From G965195345 sp965277775 (GTDB lineage: Bacteria; Pseudomonadota; Gammaproteobacteria; CAKMZV01), in contig OZ255843.1 of the NCBI GenBank assembly GCA_965277775.1, positions 1,798,001 to 1,862,000 on the forward strand: a stretch of DNA of 64,000 bases. The letters are read 5' to 3'. This document shows, one piece after another, positions 7,659 to 17,219 of this stretch; positions within the stretch are counted from its first letter, which is position 1, and every line of letters starts with the position of its first letter. The position numbers and the translations under genes were made by a program. Below the pieces are notes generated by a model. It saw only the letters and a list, made by a program, of their open reading frames with translations, did no database searches and was not told the origin of the DNA.

Positions 7659-9629
7659 TTATTTTGCGTTGAGTACAGAAGATTTTTTGGAAAGGTCTTG
7701 TTTCGGTTTTTCTGGGGCCGGTTCCACCTTTTGTGTTGGTTGGTTGAGCGCATCAAGCGGTCCGAGAATGGTATTTCGACTGCTTTCTAAATTGCCTTCT
7801 TCGCGCATTCTTATTTGTTGGGAGCGAATAAAATTATATTTGCCTGATGTGACATGTTCACGATCTAATTCATCTCTGAGGATGGTCGGTTTAATAAAGA
7901 TCATTAAGTTACGTTTGGTGCTTCTATCTGTGTCAAAACGGAATAGAAATCCAATGAGCGGCAAGTCACCGAATAATGGGATGCTTTGTTTATTTTCGCT
8001 TTCTTGTTCATCAATCAGACCGCCTAAAACCAAAATTTTGCCATCTTCCACTAATACGGTGGTCTTTAAAGTTCGTTTTGAAGTGACCGTGTCAACGGCT
8101 TGAGCGGTGGGTAAAACGCTGGAAATTTCCTGTTCTATGTCCAAATGAACGGTGTCCCCCTCATTGATTTGTGGTTTAACCTTGAGCGTTAGCCCCACAT
8201 CTCTTCTTTCGAAATTTTGAAACGGGTTGGTGTTACTGGCTGAAAGTTGTGTATTGCTAATAAATGGCACTTCACGACCAACGAGTATGCTGGCTTCCTG
8301 ATTGTCCAGAGTGACCAGAGCCGGTGTGGAAAGAATATTGACATTGCCGTTGCTTTCTAAGGCATTGAGGACGGCACCAAAGCCTCGCAGTGACTGTCGA
8401 TCATCCACTTGTCCGAATAGCACAGAGGATCCTAAGGGTACTGACGGGGGTGTGCCTGCAGAGACAGATCCCGCAAGAGAAGGAATTTGATTGTTAAAAT
8501 TAACAATACCAACGGCATTATTGGTATTGGAAAGATACTGAACGCCAAGCTGATCAGTGACGTCTGTATTGACTTCAGCAATGATCGCTTCAATGAGTAC
8601 TTGAGCGCGACGGATGTCTAATCGTCGTATAACGCTTTTTATTGAATTTACTTGATTCGCCTGATCTTGCGAGGCTGTGATCACAATGGCATTGGTCGGT
8701 TTATCCGCTTGAATGGAAATTGAGTTACTCCCTGCAGCAGCGGCGGGTTGTGCGCCTTTGCCTTTGGCACCTGCCCCAATCACACCTTGCAATATTGGCA
8801 ATAATTCGGTGGCATCTGAGTAGCGCAAATAAATAACGTTGGTGTTGCCTTGTTCCTCGCCAATATCAAGATCGGCAACGAGCGCTCGAATTTTTAAGCG
8901 TTGATTCTCACTGGCACTGATTATGAGTCGATTGGTTCTTATGTCAGAGGCAATTTTAACTTCGCTTGAAGCGGGATCATTTTTATTCTTGGCAATGAAA
9001 GTCGTAATGATTTTGGCCATTTCTGAGGCGCTGGCGTGTTGTAATTCGACGACTTCATAACTACTGCTAAGGGGTCTGTCAATCTTGGCTATGATACCTC
9101 GCAAACGTTCTATGTTGGCACTGGTATCGTGAATGATGAGAACATTCGTGGGTGCATAGACGCTTAAAAAGGCGGTTGGCGCAACAAATGGTCTGAGCAC
9201 TGGGATGATTTGTTGGGCATTGATATGTTTGATGGGAATGACGGTTGTTGACAGATTATCTGGAAATTCTGATGTGGTGAATGAACTGGCGCTTTTACTT
9301 TGTGAAGCGGGTAGAATTTTGGTCACGTGTTCGCCTTCAATCACAACATATCCATGGACGTTCAAGATAGACAAAAACACTTGATACAGCGCTTCAGGGG
9401 GTAAGTCTTGAGCAATGAGAACGGTGACACGACCGTTGACTCGGGGATCAATAATAAAATTGGTATTGGTTATTTTTGAAACGGTGTTGATCAAGCTTCG
9501 AATGTCAACATTATTCAAATTTAGAGTTGCAGCGGCAACCGTCGGACTGAATAAAAGAACACCGACATGCTGTAGGCTGATTAATACAGTGAGTATAGCA
9601 CTGATACTTTGTTTTTTAAGTGGATTCAT
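7659..9629 (-). CDS. gspD: Type II secretion outer-membrane secretin GspD
   Basis: A 656-residue protein with a signal peptide (first ~34 residues, ending near AAA), then N0 (NLNNVDIRSLINTVSKITN), N1, N2 and N3 domains to about residue 330, and the C-terminal secretin domain (RAQVLIEAIIAEV, then VPFISNT, GLTLKVKPQIN and ILVLGGLIDE). It forms the multimeric outer-membrane channel. A short Ala/Gly/Lys-rich stretch (GAGAKGKGAQPAAAAG) interrupts N3, as is common. The C-terminal tail after the secretin is about 70 residues, possibly the pilotin-binding S domain. Confidence 0.96.
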   Translation of the reverse strand: MNPLKKQSISAILTVLISLQHVGVLLFSPTVAAATLNLNNVDIRSLINTVSKITNTNFIIDPRVNGRVTVLIAQDLPPEALYQVFLSILNVHGYVVIEGEHVTKILPASQSKSASSFTTSEFPDNLSTTVIPIKHINAQQIIPVLRPFVAPTAFLSVYAPTNVLIIHDTSANIERLRGIIAKIDRPLSSSYEVVELQHASASEMAKIITTFIAKNKNDPASSEVKIASDIRTNRLIISASENQRLKIRALVADLDIGEEQGNTNVIYLRYSDATELLPILQGVIGAGAKGKGAQPAAAAGSNSISIQADKPTNAIVITASQDQANQVNSIKSVIRRLDIRRAQVLIEAIIAEVNTDVTDQLGVQYLSNTNNAVGIVNFNNQIPSLAGSVSAGTPPSVPLGSSVLFGQVDDRQSLRGFGAVLNALESNGNVNILSTPALVTLDNQEASILVGREVPFISNTQLSASNTNPFQNFERRDVGLTLKVKPQINEGDTVHLDIEQEISSVLPTAQAVDTVTSKRTLKTTVLVEDGKILVLGGLIDEQESENKQSIPLFGDLPLIGFLFRFDTDRSTKRNLMIFIKPTILRDELDREHVTSGKYNFIRSQQIRMREEGNLESSRNTILGPLDALNQPTQKVEPAPEKPKQDLSKKSSVLNAK

Positions 9630-9677
9630 AGGTGTAATATATTATATTAAAGTTGTTATAGAGCCATTCACAGAAGG

Positions 9678-10652
9678 CTAAGAATTTAGATTTATGACAA
9701 TGTTTTCCTGGTTTCCTTGTCGTTTTAATATCATGTTTAGTACATTATGAGAACTGAGTTTGTTCATAAATTGCACGCCTACTTTGAAGCTACTGATGGC
9801 AGATAGTTCTTGTCCATTAATATTAGTGACGATGTCTCCAGGTCGGAGTTGAAGTGCAAAAAACAAATCTTTTTCAGTGCCGGGTGAGACTTGAAAACCA
9901 ATCAATTTTCCGTCTTCTTTATAGGGTACAAAAGTAATTTTACCCAACATTTGCAGGGGATTTGTGGCCATAATCTTCTTGAAACTGAGTAATTTTTCTT
10001 TTTGTGCTTTGTTGACTTTAACCGTTTTGACTGCTGGGGTGTTTGCAGATCCTTCAGGCGTCTTTTTGACCACATTATCGGTATTTTCTGCTTTGGGCGT
10101 ATTGTCCTGAGTTTCAGGTGTTGCCGAGGATTCTTCGGGCTTAGCATCTGTTGGCAGTGGGGCTGGCGGTTCGCCACCAATCTCAACGTTATTTTGATTC
10201 AAGAAAAGTGTGTATCTTTCACCATCGGTGTCAACAATGTAGATGGTATCTTTTTCAATATTTTCAAGCAGCAATCGTCCAACGTACTCTCCAATCCCAT
10301 AGGTTTCTTCTAGACCAGAATGCCGTATGATCGCGAAAAAAACATCTCCGTAGGAGATAATGCCTATGACAGACAAGGTAATAACGGGCTTCTTTTTCAC
10401 CACTTTCTCTATTTTCTTGGGTGGTGGCGCAACGGGTTTTACTGGAGGGGTGCCAAATAAGGCGAAATTTCTAAGTTGGCTATAGTCAATCGAATCTTCT
10501 GAAGTCGATTGTTTCTGGGTTTGATCGGTCAGAATGGACGGAGTGACAGGATAGTACAAAGCCCATAGTGTCTTGCTGGTCTGATGCGCGAGCACCGCCA
10601 GCAACAGACTGGTGACAAAAAAGGCAATGGTCTGATTGAATTTTAGAATCAT
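9678..10652 (-). CDS. gspC: Type II secretion protein GspC (HR and PDZ domains)
   Basis: A 324-residue bitopic inner-membrane protein. A single membrane helix (about residues 10-28) is followed by a proline-rich segment, the homology region (VITLSVIGIISYGDVFFAI) that binds the secretin N0 domain, a long charged Pro/Thr/Glu/Lys linker (about residues 165-220), and a C-terminal PDZ-like domain with the GDIVTNINGQEL motif. It is first in the C-D-E-F order. The linker is longer than in many GspC proteins. Confidence 0.9.
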   Translation of the reverse strand: MILKFNQTIAFFVTSLLLAVLAHQTSKTLWALYYPVTPSILTDQTQKQSTSEDSIDYSQLRNFALFGTPPVKPVAPPPKKIEKVVKKKPVITLSVIGIISYGDVFFAIIRHSGLEETYGIGEYVGRLLLENIEKDTIYIVDTDGERYTLFLNQNNVEIGGEPPAPLPTDAKPEESSATPETQDNTPKAENTDNVVKKTPEGSANTPAVKTVKVNKAQKEKLLSFKKIMATNPLQMLGKITFVPYKEDGKLIGFQVSPGTEKDLFFALQLRPGDIVTNINGQELSAISSFKVGVQFMNKLSSHNVLNMILKRQGNQENIVINLNS

Positions 10653-10934
10653 TGAGTAGGGTTTAGAGATGATTGAGCTGTATTCATCATGCAGTATTTA
10701 ATCATTAAGAGGGTTTTATCGTTTGGCAATGGCAATAAAACCGACTTCAAAACACGCTTATTATACCTTGTTCAACAAAATAAAAATGTGGCACATTATA
10801 ACCATTCTAAAAAGCGTTTCGGACCACGAAAGCCATGATTTAGTGCCCTTTAATATTATGCGGATTGAATTGTGTTGAAATTCGATAATACAGTTTGAAA
10901 TGAAAAACCATCAATCGGTTCAAACAACGGCAAA

Positions 10935-10993
10935 CTTTAACAAGACCTCAAATGACGCATGCTCATGCGACGAGTCTTTTTCAGTTGTTAAAG
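10935..10993. terminator. Nested inverted repeat after the tauE-like gene (possible terminator)
   Basis: In the 355-bp gap 10653-11007 an outer perfect 9-bp repeat, CTTTAACAA (10935-10943) and TTGTTAAAG (10985-10993), encloses an inner perfect hairpin CGCATG-CT-CATGCG (10956-10969). It lies just beyond the end of the tau operon and upstream of gspC. No clear T-run follows in the operon direction, so terminator function is unproven. The rest of the gap holds two TATAAT-like boxes toward gspC but no gene. Confidence 0.4.
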
Positions 10994-11007
10994 TTGTATG
11001 AAATTTG

Positions 11008-11796
11008 TTACATAGAGAGCATTAATATCCCCGAGCACAAAATCAGAGTAATTGAGAGGTAGCTCAGTGTTTGATTGGATAGTTTTTGACCCAATCTTCC
11101 CGAAGGAATGACGGCAATGATCGATCCGATGAGCATGGCGGCCAAAATATTAAAATCAGTTTGTCCACCGCCAGAATAGATGAATGCCGTTGCAGCGGAT
11201 AATACCAATGCGATAAGAATGGAATTGCCCACGACCTGTTTCATTGAATCTTCATTGATGGATAACAATAATGGGATAAGTAAAACACCGCCGCCAATGC
11301 CAGTCGCGCCCATAATAATACCGACGATGACACAAGCAAACCACCTTTTGATTTTAGTCAAATACGTTCTTTCCACAGGTTTGATTTTTCTGTAAATCAA
11401 CCAGCATGACAGAATCATGATGCTAAATACCAGATAGGTTAAGATTTCCTGTACGATTTGATTGATTTGAGGCGAGATTTTCAAAGCATAATTGACAGCA
11501 ATGGCACTGATCACAACAGTGGGGAGTGTGATTTTCAGAACAGAAAAACAGTGTTTGAAATGAACATTGCCTCGATTAATGTGATTACCACATGTTAAAA
11601 CCTTGGTAATGGTTGAATAAATGCTGGCCGTTCCAATGGCAATTGAGACAGGCAATCCGAAAACAGATGTGAGTACTGGAATGATGATAATACCCCCACC
11701 AACCCCAGTCAAATTGATTAAGAAAGCAATAATAATGCCGGTGATTAGGGCTTTTATGAGCGTTACATCAAAAAATTCTTGAGGGATCCAGTCCAT
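11008..11796 (-). CDS. TauE/SafE-family anion exporter
   Basis: A 262-residue membrane protein with about eight hydrophobic helices in two homologous halves. Each half starts with the family signature: GVGGGIIIIPVL near residue 32 and GIGGGVLLIPLLL near residue 170. The family exports sulfite or sulfoacetate-type anions in organosulfonate degraders. Its ATG abuts the stop of the CobT-like gene with no gap, and it ends an operon that begins with a taurine-type transporter, which favours sulfite export. The substrate is inferred from context. Confidence 0.85.
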   Translation of the reverse strand: MDWIPQEFFDVTLIKALITGIIIAFLINLTGVGGGIIIIPVLTSVFGLPVSIAIGTASIYSTITKVLTCGNHINRGNVHFKHCFSVLKITLPTVVISAIAVNYALKISPQINQIVQEILTYLVFSIMILSCWLIYRKIKPVERTYLTKIKRWFACVIVGIIMGATGIGGGVLLIPLLLSINEDSMKQVVGNSILIALVLSAATAFIYSGGGQTDFNILAAMLIGSIIAVIPSGRLGQKLSNQTLSYLSITLILCSGILMLSM

Positions 11797-13455
11797 TTAT
11801 CTGCTTATAAATTGGTTAAGGAGTTGTTTATAGTGGCGATTGTTCAATTTGGTTGTATCTTCGTAAGTCAACTGCCGATTATAGTATTCAGGGAGCGCTT
11901 CACCGACACCAATGCCACAAATGCTTAGCTGATTTTGATAACGGTTCAAAACTTCAATAATATGGTTGGTTAAGAGATTGGCTGGATTATGCGACAGTGT
12001 AAAGGAATCCATAGGACATTGATCGGAAATGATCAGCAAATGGGGTTTGGTTGCTTTTGTGCGTGCGCGTTTACAAGCCCATTCAATGCTCTCTCCATCG
12101 ATGCTTTCTTTATACAAGTCGGCTTTGAGCAAACCTGCCAGCGCTTTCTTCGCCTTGCGCCAAGGGGTGTGCTCTGACTTAAAACAAATGTGACAAAGTT
12201 CGTTTAATCTGCCAGGATTGGGCGGTGATCCAGACTTTTGCCACGCTTCTCGTGCTCTGCCGCCTTGCCATGTCGTGGTTGTAAAGCCTAAAACTTCGGT
12301 TTTTATACCCGCAGCTTCTGCTGCTTGAATGAAGTAATCAATCCAACTGGCAATCCAGGTGCGATGCGCTTTGATTGACCCTGAACAATCAACGAGCAGG
12401 CAAAAATGTGCTTGGGTTATGAGGTGATTTTCTGGGTACTTGAAAACATCTTGTTTCAGGGGTGAGAACACGACTTGATTCAATTTTGCACCGTCCACAT
12501 ATCCCGCAGTATGACCTGACTGCAAATAGGGTTCAGGGTGTACTTGAAATATGTCTCGTAATTGTTTGCTTAACCACATGATATTTACGGGGTTCAATTG
12601 TTGAAAATCACTGAGTTGTTTTCTGAATTTTATCAAAGCCTCAGGGCGTACCAGTGCGGTAATTTCTGTTTCAATGTCGAAGTCGGTGGTGAAAATCTGA
12701 TAATGGTTGGCATTCGAAGCTTGGGTTTTCGACGACTGAGTCGTTAGGGCATCTAAGAATTCAGAAGCTTGTTCATCGTCAAACCAGAAATTGAGCGCAG
12801 TCGGCACTTTTTTGTTTTCATTTTTATTGACCTGCTCTTGCTGGACTAAAGCATTGATGATGTGGGCGATTTCAAGCGCATGCTTGGCAAATTTTATTTG
12901 ATCTTTGCTCTGTTTATTCAGGCATTTCAGTGCATGACCAATCAAAGGGGCAATGCCCGAACGCGTGACCTCAACAATCTCTTCTACATCGGTGAAAACC
13001 GAGTGTCTGTTTAAGCGAGACCAAACGATTTGTATGACTGTAAACAGCAACACGCCAACTTGGTCATCAAACAGTTTAGCGGTGGATGGGTGCACAGACC
13101 AATGATGGAAATTATGCCTTAGGTTGGCTTTTAAACCTTTGTGCGTTTTCGAAGACAAGGATTCGGTTCTCAGTTGTTCTAAGGCATCGAAAAGCAGGCG
13201 CGCAATGGGTTCTTTGGGTTGTAATTGATAATGAAGCATTGGGTCTGAATAACGCTTCCTTTGTGCCATAGCATCAAACTTGCCTCTTTTCAGTCTATTA
13301 TTATTCTCAAAGGATGCATCAAAGCGTAAATGGCAGGGTGCCATTTGTTTTTGATGGTGGAAGTACACATCAGAGCCGTAAACGGACAGCGCAGATTGAT
13401 TGCTGAGCGCACGGATTGTGGCACCGTGAAGCAAATTGACCAAACCTTCATTCAT
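11797..13455 (-). CDS. CobT-like VWA-domain protein (cobaltochelatase-type)
   Basis: A 552-residue protein resembling the CobT subunit of aerobic cobaltochelatase. The N-terminal part is helical, and the C-terminal third is a von Willebrand A domain with a MIDAS-like motif LLVDCSGSIKA (DxSxS) near residue 350, followed by LLIISDQCPMD. The acidic linker usual in true CobT is not obvious. It overlaps its CobS-like AAA+ partner by 8 nt. No CobN or cobalamin genes are in the window, so cobalt insertion is not implied. Such AAA+/VWA pairs serve as chelatases or as activators of metalloenzymes. Confidence 0.8.
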   Translation of the reverse strand: MNEGLVNLLHGATIRALSNQSALSVYGSDVYFHHQKQMAPCHLRFDASFENNNRLKRGKFDAMAQRKRYSDPMLHYQLQPKEPIARLLFDALEQLRTESLSSKTHKGLKANLRHNFHHWSVHPSTAKLFDDQVGVLLFTVIQIVWSRLNRHSVFTDVEEIVEVTRSGIAPLIGHALKCLNKQSKDQIKFAKHALEIAHIINALVQQEQVNKNENKKVPTALNFWFDDEQASEFLDALTTQSSKTQASNANHYQIFTTDFDIETEITALVRPEALIKFRKQLSDFQQLNPVNIMWLSKQLRDIFQVHPEPYLQSGHTAGYVDGAKLNQVVFSPLKQDVFKYPENHLITQAHFCLLVDCSGSIKAHRTWIASWIDYFIQAAEAAGIKTEVLGFTTTTWQGGRAREAWQKSGSPPNPGRLNELCHICFKSEHTPWRKAKKALAGLLKADLYKESIDGESIEWACKRARTKATKPHLLIISDQCPMDSFTLSHNPANLLTNHIIEVLNRYQNQLSICGIGVGEALPEYYNRQLTYEDTTKLNNRHYKQLLNQFISR

Positions 13456-14422
13456 CAGAGTTCAAATGTATGAGCGATTCTTCTAATTCTTGACCAAATA
13501 CTCTCTGGTATAGCTCAGCGATGAGCGCTCGCTCGGATTCATCACATTTGTTGAGAAAAGATAAGCGAAAAGCAAATTGTAAATCTTTGAAGATTAAAAA
13601 ATTTTGCGCCCAAGATATGAGCGTTCTCGGAGACATTAAATTGGATAAATCGCCCATCTTTAGGCTGTCTCTTGTGAGATTTGCCAATGCAATCATGCCG
13701 TTAAGGGTTTCAGAGTGGTTTTTGGCCGACAGTTCAGGGACGTGAGCCGTGATGATTTTAGCCTCATCAGTTGGCGATAAAAAATTCAAAGAGGCGACGA
13801 TGTTCCAACGATCCAATTGAGCATGATTTAGAAGGTGCGTGCCGTGATAGAGGTTGTGGATATTGCCCAATCCAAGCGTATTGGCTGTGGCGAAAAGTCG
13901 AAAGTTCGGATGTTGTTTAATGGTTTTATTTTGGTCAAGCAAAGTGAATTTGCCTTCTTGCTCCAACAGCCTTTGGATGATAAACATCACTTCGGGTCGG
14001 CCTGCGTCGTATTCGTCAAATACCAAAGCGATTGGTCGCTGCAATGCCCAAGGAACGATGCCTAATTCAAATTGGGTCACTTGTTTACCGGCTTGAATTT
14101 TTAAAGTATCCTTGCCAATCAAATCAAGACGGCTGATATTGCCGTCAAGGTTGACTCGAATACAGGGCCAATTTAATCGCGCTGCAACCTGTTCAATGTG
14201 TGATGATTTTCCGGTGCCGTGTAATCCCTGAACCAATACCCTTTGATTGTGGCTGAATCCGGCTAAGATTGACAAGGTTGTCGTTTTATCAAAATGATAA
14301 TTGGGGTTAATTTCTGGGACGTATTCGTTTGGCGACTCGAAACCCCTAACCTTGAGGTCGGATTCAAAACCAAATAGGTCTTTTATAGAGATCATTTTGT
14401 TGGCAATATGGTCATTCATCAT
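13448..14422 (-). CDS. CobS-like AAA+ ATPase (cobaltochelatase-type)
   Basis: A 324-residue MoxR-type AAA+ ATPase very similar in pattern to CobS: ISIKDLFGFESDL near the start, Walker A GLHGTGKSSHIEQVAARL, Walker B LVFDEYDAGRPEVMF, sensor FRLFATANT, and the C-terminal lid. The start is set by the ATG at 14422, which overlaps the pta stop (ATGA) and fits the family's N-terminus; an in-frame upstream extension inside pta exists but is not family-like. It is expected to form a hexameric ring working with the VWA protein encoded next. Confidence 0.85.
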   Translation of the reverse strand: MMNDHIANKMISIKDLFGFESDLKVRGFESPNEYVPEINPNYHFDKTTTLSILAGFSHNQRVLVQGLHGTGKSSHIEQVAARLNWPCIRVNLDGNISRLDLIGKDTLKIQAGKQVTQFELGIVPWALQRPIALVFDEYDAGRPEVMFIIQRLLEQEGKFTLLDQNKTIKQHPNFRLFATANTLGLGNIHNLYHGTHLLNHAQLDRWNIVASLNFLSPTDEAKIITAHVPELSAKNHSETLNGMIALANLTRDSLKMGDLSNLMSPRTLISWAQNFLIFKDLQFAFRLSFLNKCDESERALIAELYQRVFGQELEESLIHLNSDE

Positions 14423-15426
14423 AGGGCAAGATTGGAAGCTTGGATGACTGTGGCAGCGCTGACTAAGAACACATCTTCTATAGAACAACCTCTAGACAAA
14501 TCATTAGCCGGTTTTTTCAGCCCCTGAAGTATAGGGCCAATGGCTGTGGCACGTCCCATTCGTTGCGCAATTTTATAGCCAATATTACCAGCCTCTAAAT
14601 TGGGGAAGACCAGAACATTTGCACGTCCAGCGGTTTGCGTATTTTGCATTTTATCGCGGGCAATTTTGGGCACTATGGCCGCATCAAATTGGATTTCACC
14701 GTCAACACAAAGCGTTGGAACGCGCGCTTTCAAAATGGCAACCGCCTCTTGAACCTTTGTCGCAAAAGGATGTTGAGCGCTGCCTTGGGTAGAGAAAGAC
14801 AGCATGGCCACCCTGGGTTGTTCTTGCAAAAACAGCGTGGCATTTAAGGCCGACATTTGAGCAATGGTTGCCAATTCTTTGGCCGATGGATCCACGATCA
14901 GAGCGCAATCTGAGAATAGATATTTTTTCTGCGCCAACGCATGATCATCATTCAGAACCATGATGAAAAAGCTTGAAACGATGTCGTGGTTCGGATGAAC
15001 GCCAATAATTTGTAAGGCGTTTTTGACCACATTGGCCGTTGAATGAACGGCACCATTGACACAACCATCAACTTGACCCGTGACCAACAACATATAACTG
15101 AATACCAAGGGTTGTAAAACCATTTGTTCTGCTTGTGATCGTCTAACCCCTTTGTGTTGTCTCAACTGGTACAGTTTATCAGTAAATTCAGGGAGGTCTT
15201 TGGATGATTTGGGCGCTATGAGTTGAATGCCATCGATTGAAACGGCGCATTCGGATGCCACGCTTCTGATCGTGTCAGGATCGCCAAGCAAGATGGGCTG
15301 GGCAATTTTTTCTTGGTGCAATCGAACCGCCGCTTGGATGATCCGAGGATCTTGACCTTCAGAAAAAGCCAGGCGATCGTTTTGCCCCTGTTTTGCTTGA
15401 GCAACTATGTCCCCAACCACAGACAT
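14419..15426 (-). CDS. pta: Phosphate acetyltransferase, short form
   Basis: A 335-residue enzyme of the PTA_PTB family, interconverting acetyl phosphate and acetyl-CoA. It has only the catalytic domain (no N-terminal DRTGG/BioD-like part as in E. coli Pta). Conserved patterns include FSEGQDPRIIQAA at the start, VDGCVNGAVHSTANVVKNAL, and FPNLEAGNIGYKIAQR toward the end. In sulfonate degraders this short Pta processes the acetyl phosphate made by Xsc. Here it lies between tauC and the CobS-like gene; ackA is not nearby. Confidence 0.93.
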   Translation of the reverse strand: MSVVGDIVAQAKQGQNDRLAFSEGQDPRIIQAAVRLHQEKIAQPILLGDPDTIRSVASECAVSIDGIQLIAPKSSKDLPEFTDKLYQLRQHKGVRRSQAEQMVLQPLVFSYMLLVTGQVDGCVNGAVHSTANVVKNALQIIGVHPNHDIVSSFFIMVLNDDHALAQKKYLFSDCALIVDPSAKELATIAQMSALNATLFLQEQPRVAMLSFSTQGSAQHPFATKVQEAVAILKARVPTLCVDGEIQFDAAIVPKIARDKMQNTQTAGRANVLVFPNLEAGNIGYKIAQRMGRATAIGPILQGLKKPANDLSRGCSIEDVFLVSAATVIQASNLAL

Positions 15427-15507
15427 TATTGGAACCTGCGTTCAGAGTGAAAGCTTAGGCGCCGATCAATAGAACTGACTTCAATATGCAATCGTGAAAA
15501 TAGCCCC

Positions 15508-16356
15508 TTATTTTCCACGCCAAGGGATAAGTTTATCTTCGAGAAAGCGCATAAAAAGATCGATGGCGTAAGCAATGATACCGATGAGTATAATGCCCAA
15601 CACAACAATATCAGTTGCTAAGAATTTACTGGCGACCATGATCATCATTCCAATGCCTGCTTCCGCAGCCACAAGCTCGGCAGCAACCACTGTACCCCAA
15701 CACACGCCCATACAAACGCGCATGCCGGTAAATATTTCCGGTAGCGCATTTGGTAAAATAACGCGAAGTAAGATCTGAGTTTTTGTGGCATTGAGGGTGT
15801 AAGCGGCGTGGATTTTAGCAATTTTTGTCGCCAATGCGCCTGAACGGGTGGCCAGAGCCATAATCCAAACAGCGGCAAGGAACAGCAAAAACACCTTTGC
15901 TTCTTCGCCAATCCCCAACCATAGAATAACCAATGGAATAAGCGCCAATGGGGGCATGGGACGGAAGAACTCAACAATGGGGTCAAATAAGCGATTCATG
16001 ATGCGTGATAATGCCAAAGCAAAACCCAAGGGGATGCCGACAAGACAGCCGATGAAAAAGCCTAACAGTACCCTATAGAGGCTGAAACCAATATGTTCGT
16101 AGAGTGTGAAGTTACGATAACCTTCGGTTGAAATCAAGGTAAATTGATCCCAAACTGATCCCATTGAAGGCCAAAAGATTGGACTGACCCAACCAAATAC
16201 GCCTGCTAAGAACCAAACGAGGAGTAGGACACCGATGGATAAGAAAGTCCAGCCACGTGCGCCCTTGGCAGCCACCACGGATGCATCGCCAAAAGTAACC
16301 GTTTTTCTTGCAACATTTGGGTCAGCTAATCCCAATTTAATCAATAGTTCTTTCAT
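15508..16356 (-). CDS. tauC: Taurine-type ABC transporter permease
   Basis: A 282-residue inner-membrane permease of the SsuC/TauC type, with six or so hydrophobic helices and the cytoplasmic EAA-like loop ALPEIFTGMRVCMGVCWG that docks on the ATPase. The N-terminal cytoplasmic extension of about 35 residues is seen in TauC relatives of marine proteobacteria. A good ribosome-binding site (GGAGAAG) precedes the ATG, which overlaps the tauB stop by one base. pta follows after 81 nt. Confidence 0.88.
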   Translation of the reverse strand: MKELLIKLGLADPNVARKTVTFGDASVVAAKGARGWTFLSIGVLLLVWFLAGVFGWVSPIFWPSMGSVWDQFTLISTEGYRNFTLYEHIGFSLYRVLLGFFIGCLVGIPLGFALALSRIMNRLFDPIVEFFRPMPPLALIPLVILWLGIGEEAKVFLLFLAAVWIMALATRSGALATKIAKIHAAYTLNATKTQILLRVILPNALPEIFTGMRVCMGVCWGTVVAAELVAAEAGIGMMIMVASKFLATDIVVLGIILIGIIAYAIDLFMRFLEDKLIPWRGK

Positions 16357-17159
16357 TACTCTTCTCCTTGTCTGCCCATGATTTCTTCTTCCATGTCCCA
16401 GATCATAGTCAAAATTTCTTCACGTGTTTCAACAAAATCTAGTTGTTTTTTGATGTCTCTGGTATTACCAGAAAGTCCCATTTCAGCGAACGGGAGTTTA
16501 TATTCTTTTTCTAAACGACCAGGCCTTGGTGCCATAATAAATAGGCGATTGCCTAAAATCATTGCTTCCTCAACACTGTGTGTGATGAGTACAATGGTTT
16601 TGCCTGTATCTTTCCAAAGTTTCAAAATTAGGCCTTGCATTTTTTCTCTGGTCAAGGCGTCCAATGCACCCAATGGTTCATCCATCAGTATTAAATCAGG
16701 TTCATTGGCCAAACACCGTGCCAAAGCAACCCTTTGTTGCATACCGCCAGATAATTCGTAAGTGGATTTTTCACCAAAGTCAGACAATCCAACGATGTCT
16801 AACCAGCGTTGGGTTAATTCTTTAATTTCATTGCTCGGCTTGTTGGACATTTTTGGACCAAAACCGACATTTTCAGCTACCGTCAGCCATTCAAAAAGCG
16901 CGCCTTGCTGAAATACCATACCTCTTTGAGGATCGGGACCTAAGACTTCATTGCCTTCAAAAACAATGTCTCCATCGGTCGGTGCAAGAAACCCAGCCAA
17001 GATGTTGAGCAGAGTGGTTTTACCACACCCAGATGGACCCAGAATGGTGAGCAGTTCACCTGGTTCTAAATCAAAAGAAACATCTTTGAGCGCATCGACA
17101 GAACCGCCTCGCGGCAGATCGTAAACCATCGATACATTTTTAACATTTAGACCCGACAT
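16356..17159 (-). CDS. tauB: Taurine-type ABC transporter ATPase
   Basis: A 267-residue ABC ATPase with Walker A GPSGCGKTTLLN, the signature YELSGGMQQRVALARCLA and Walker B LILMDEPLGALD. It belongs to the nitrate/sulfonate/taurine class and energises TauC. A TTG four codons upstream is in frame, but GGAGGATAAT sits directly before the ATG at 17159, which fixes the start. It is 60 nt downstream of tauA. Confidence 0.92.
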   Translation of the reverse strand: MSGLNVKNVSMVYDLPRGGSVDALKDVSFDLEPGELLTILGPSGCGKTTLLNILAGFLAPTDGDIVFEGNEVLGPDPQRGMVFQQGALFEWLTVAENVGFGPKMSNKPSNEIKELTQRWLDIVGLSDFGEKSTYELSGGMQQRVALARCLANEPDLILMDEPLGALDALTREKMQGLILKLWKDTGKTIVLITHSVEEAMILGNRLFIMAPRPGRLEKEYKLPFAEMGLSGNTRDIKKQLDFVETREEILTMIWDMEEEIMGRQGEE

Positions 17160-17219
17160 ATTATCCTCCAAAAAAGGGCCACAATAAAGTATTGTAGCCC
17201 TCTAAATTTCATCAATAAT

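Noticed and set aside
9902..10313. Overlapping frames on both strands within gspC
   Set aside because: They fall in the low-complexity Pro/Thr/Lys linker of gspC and have no start signals or recognisable features.
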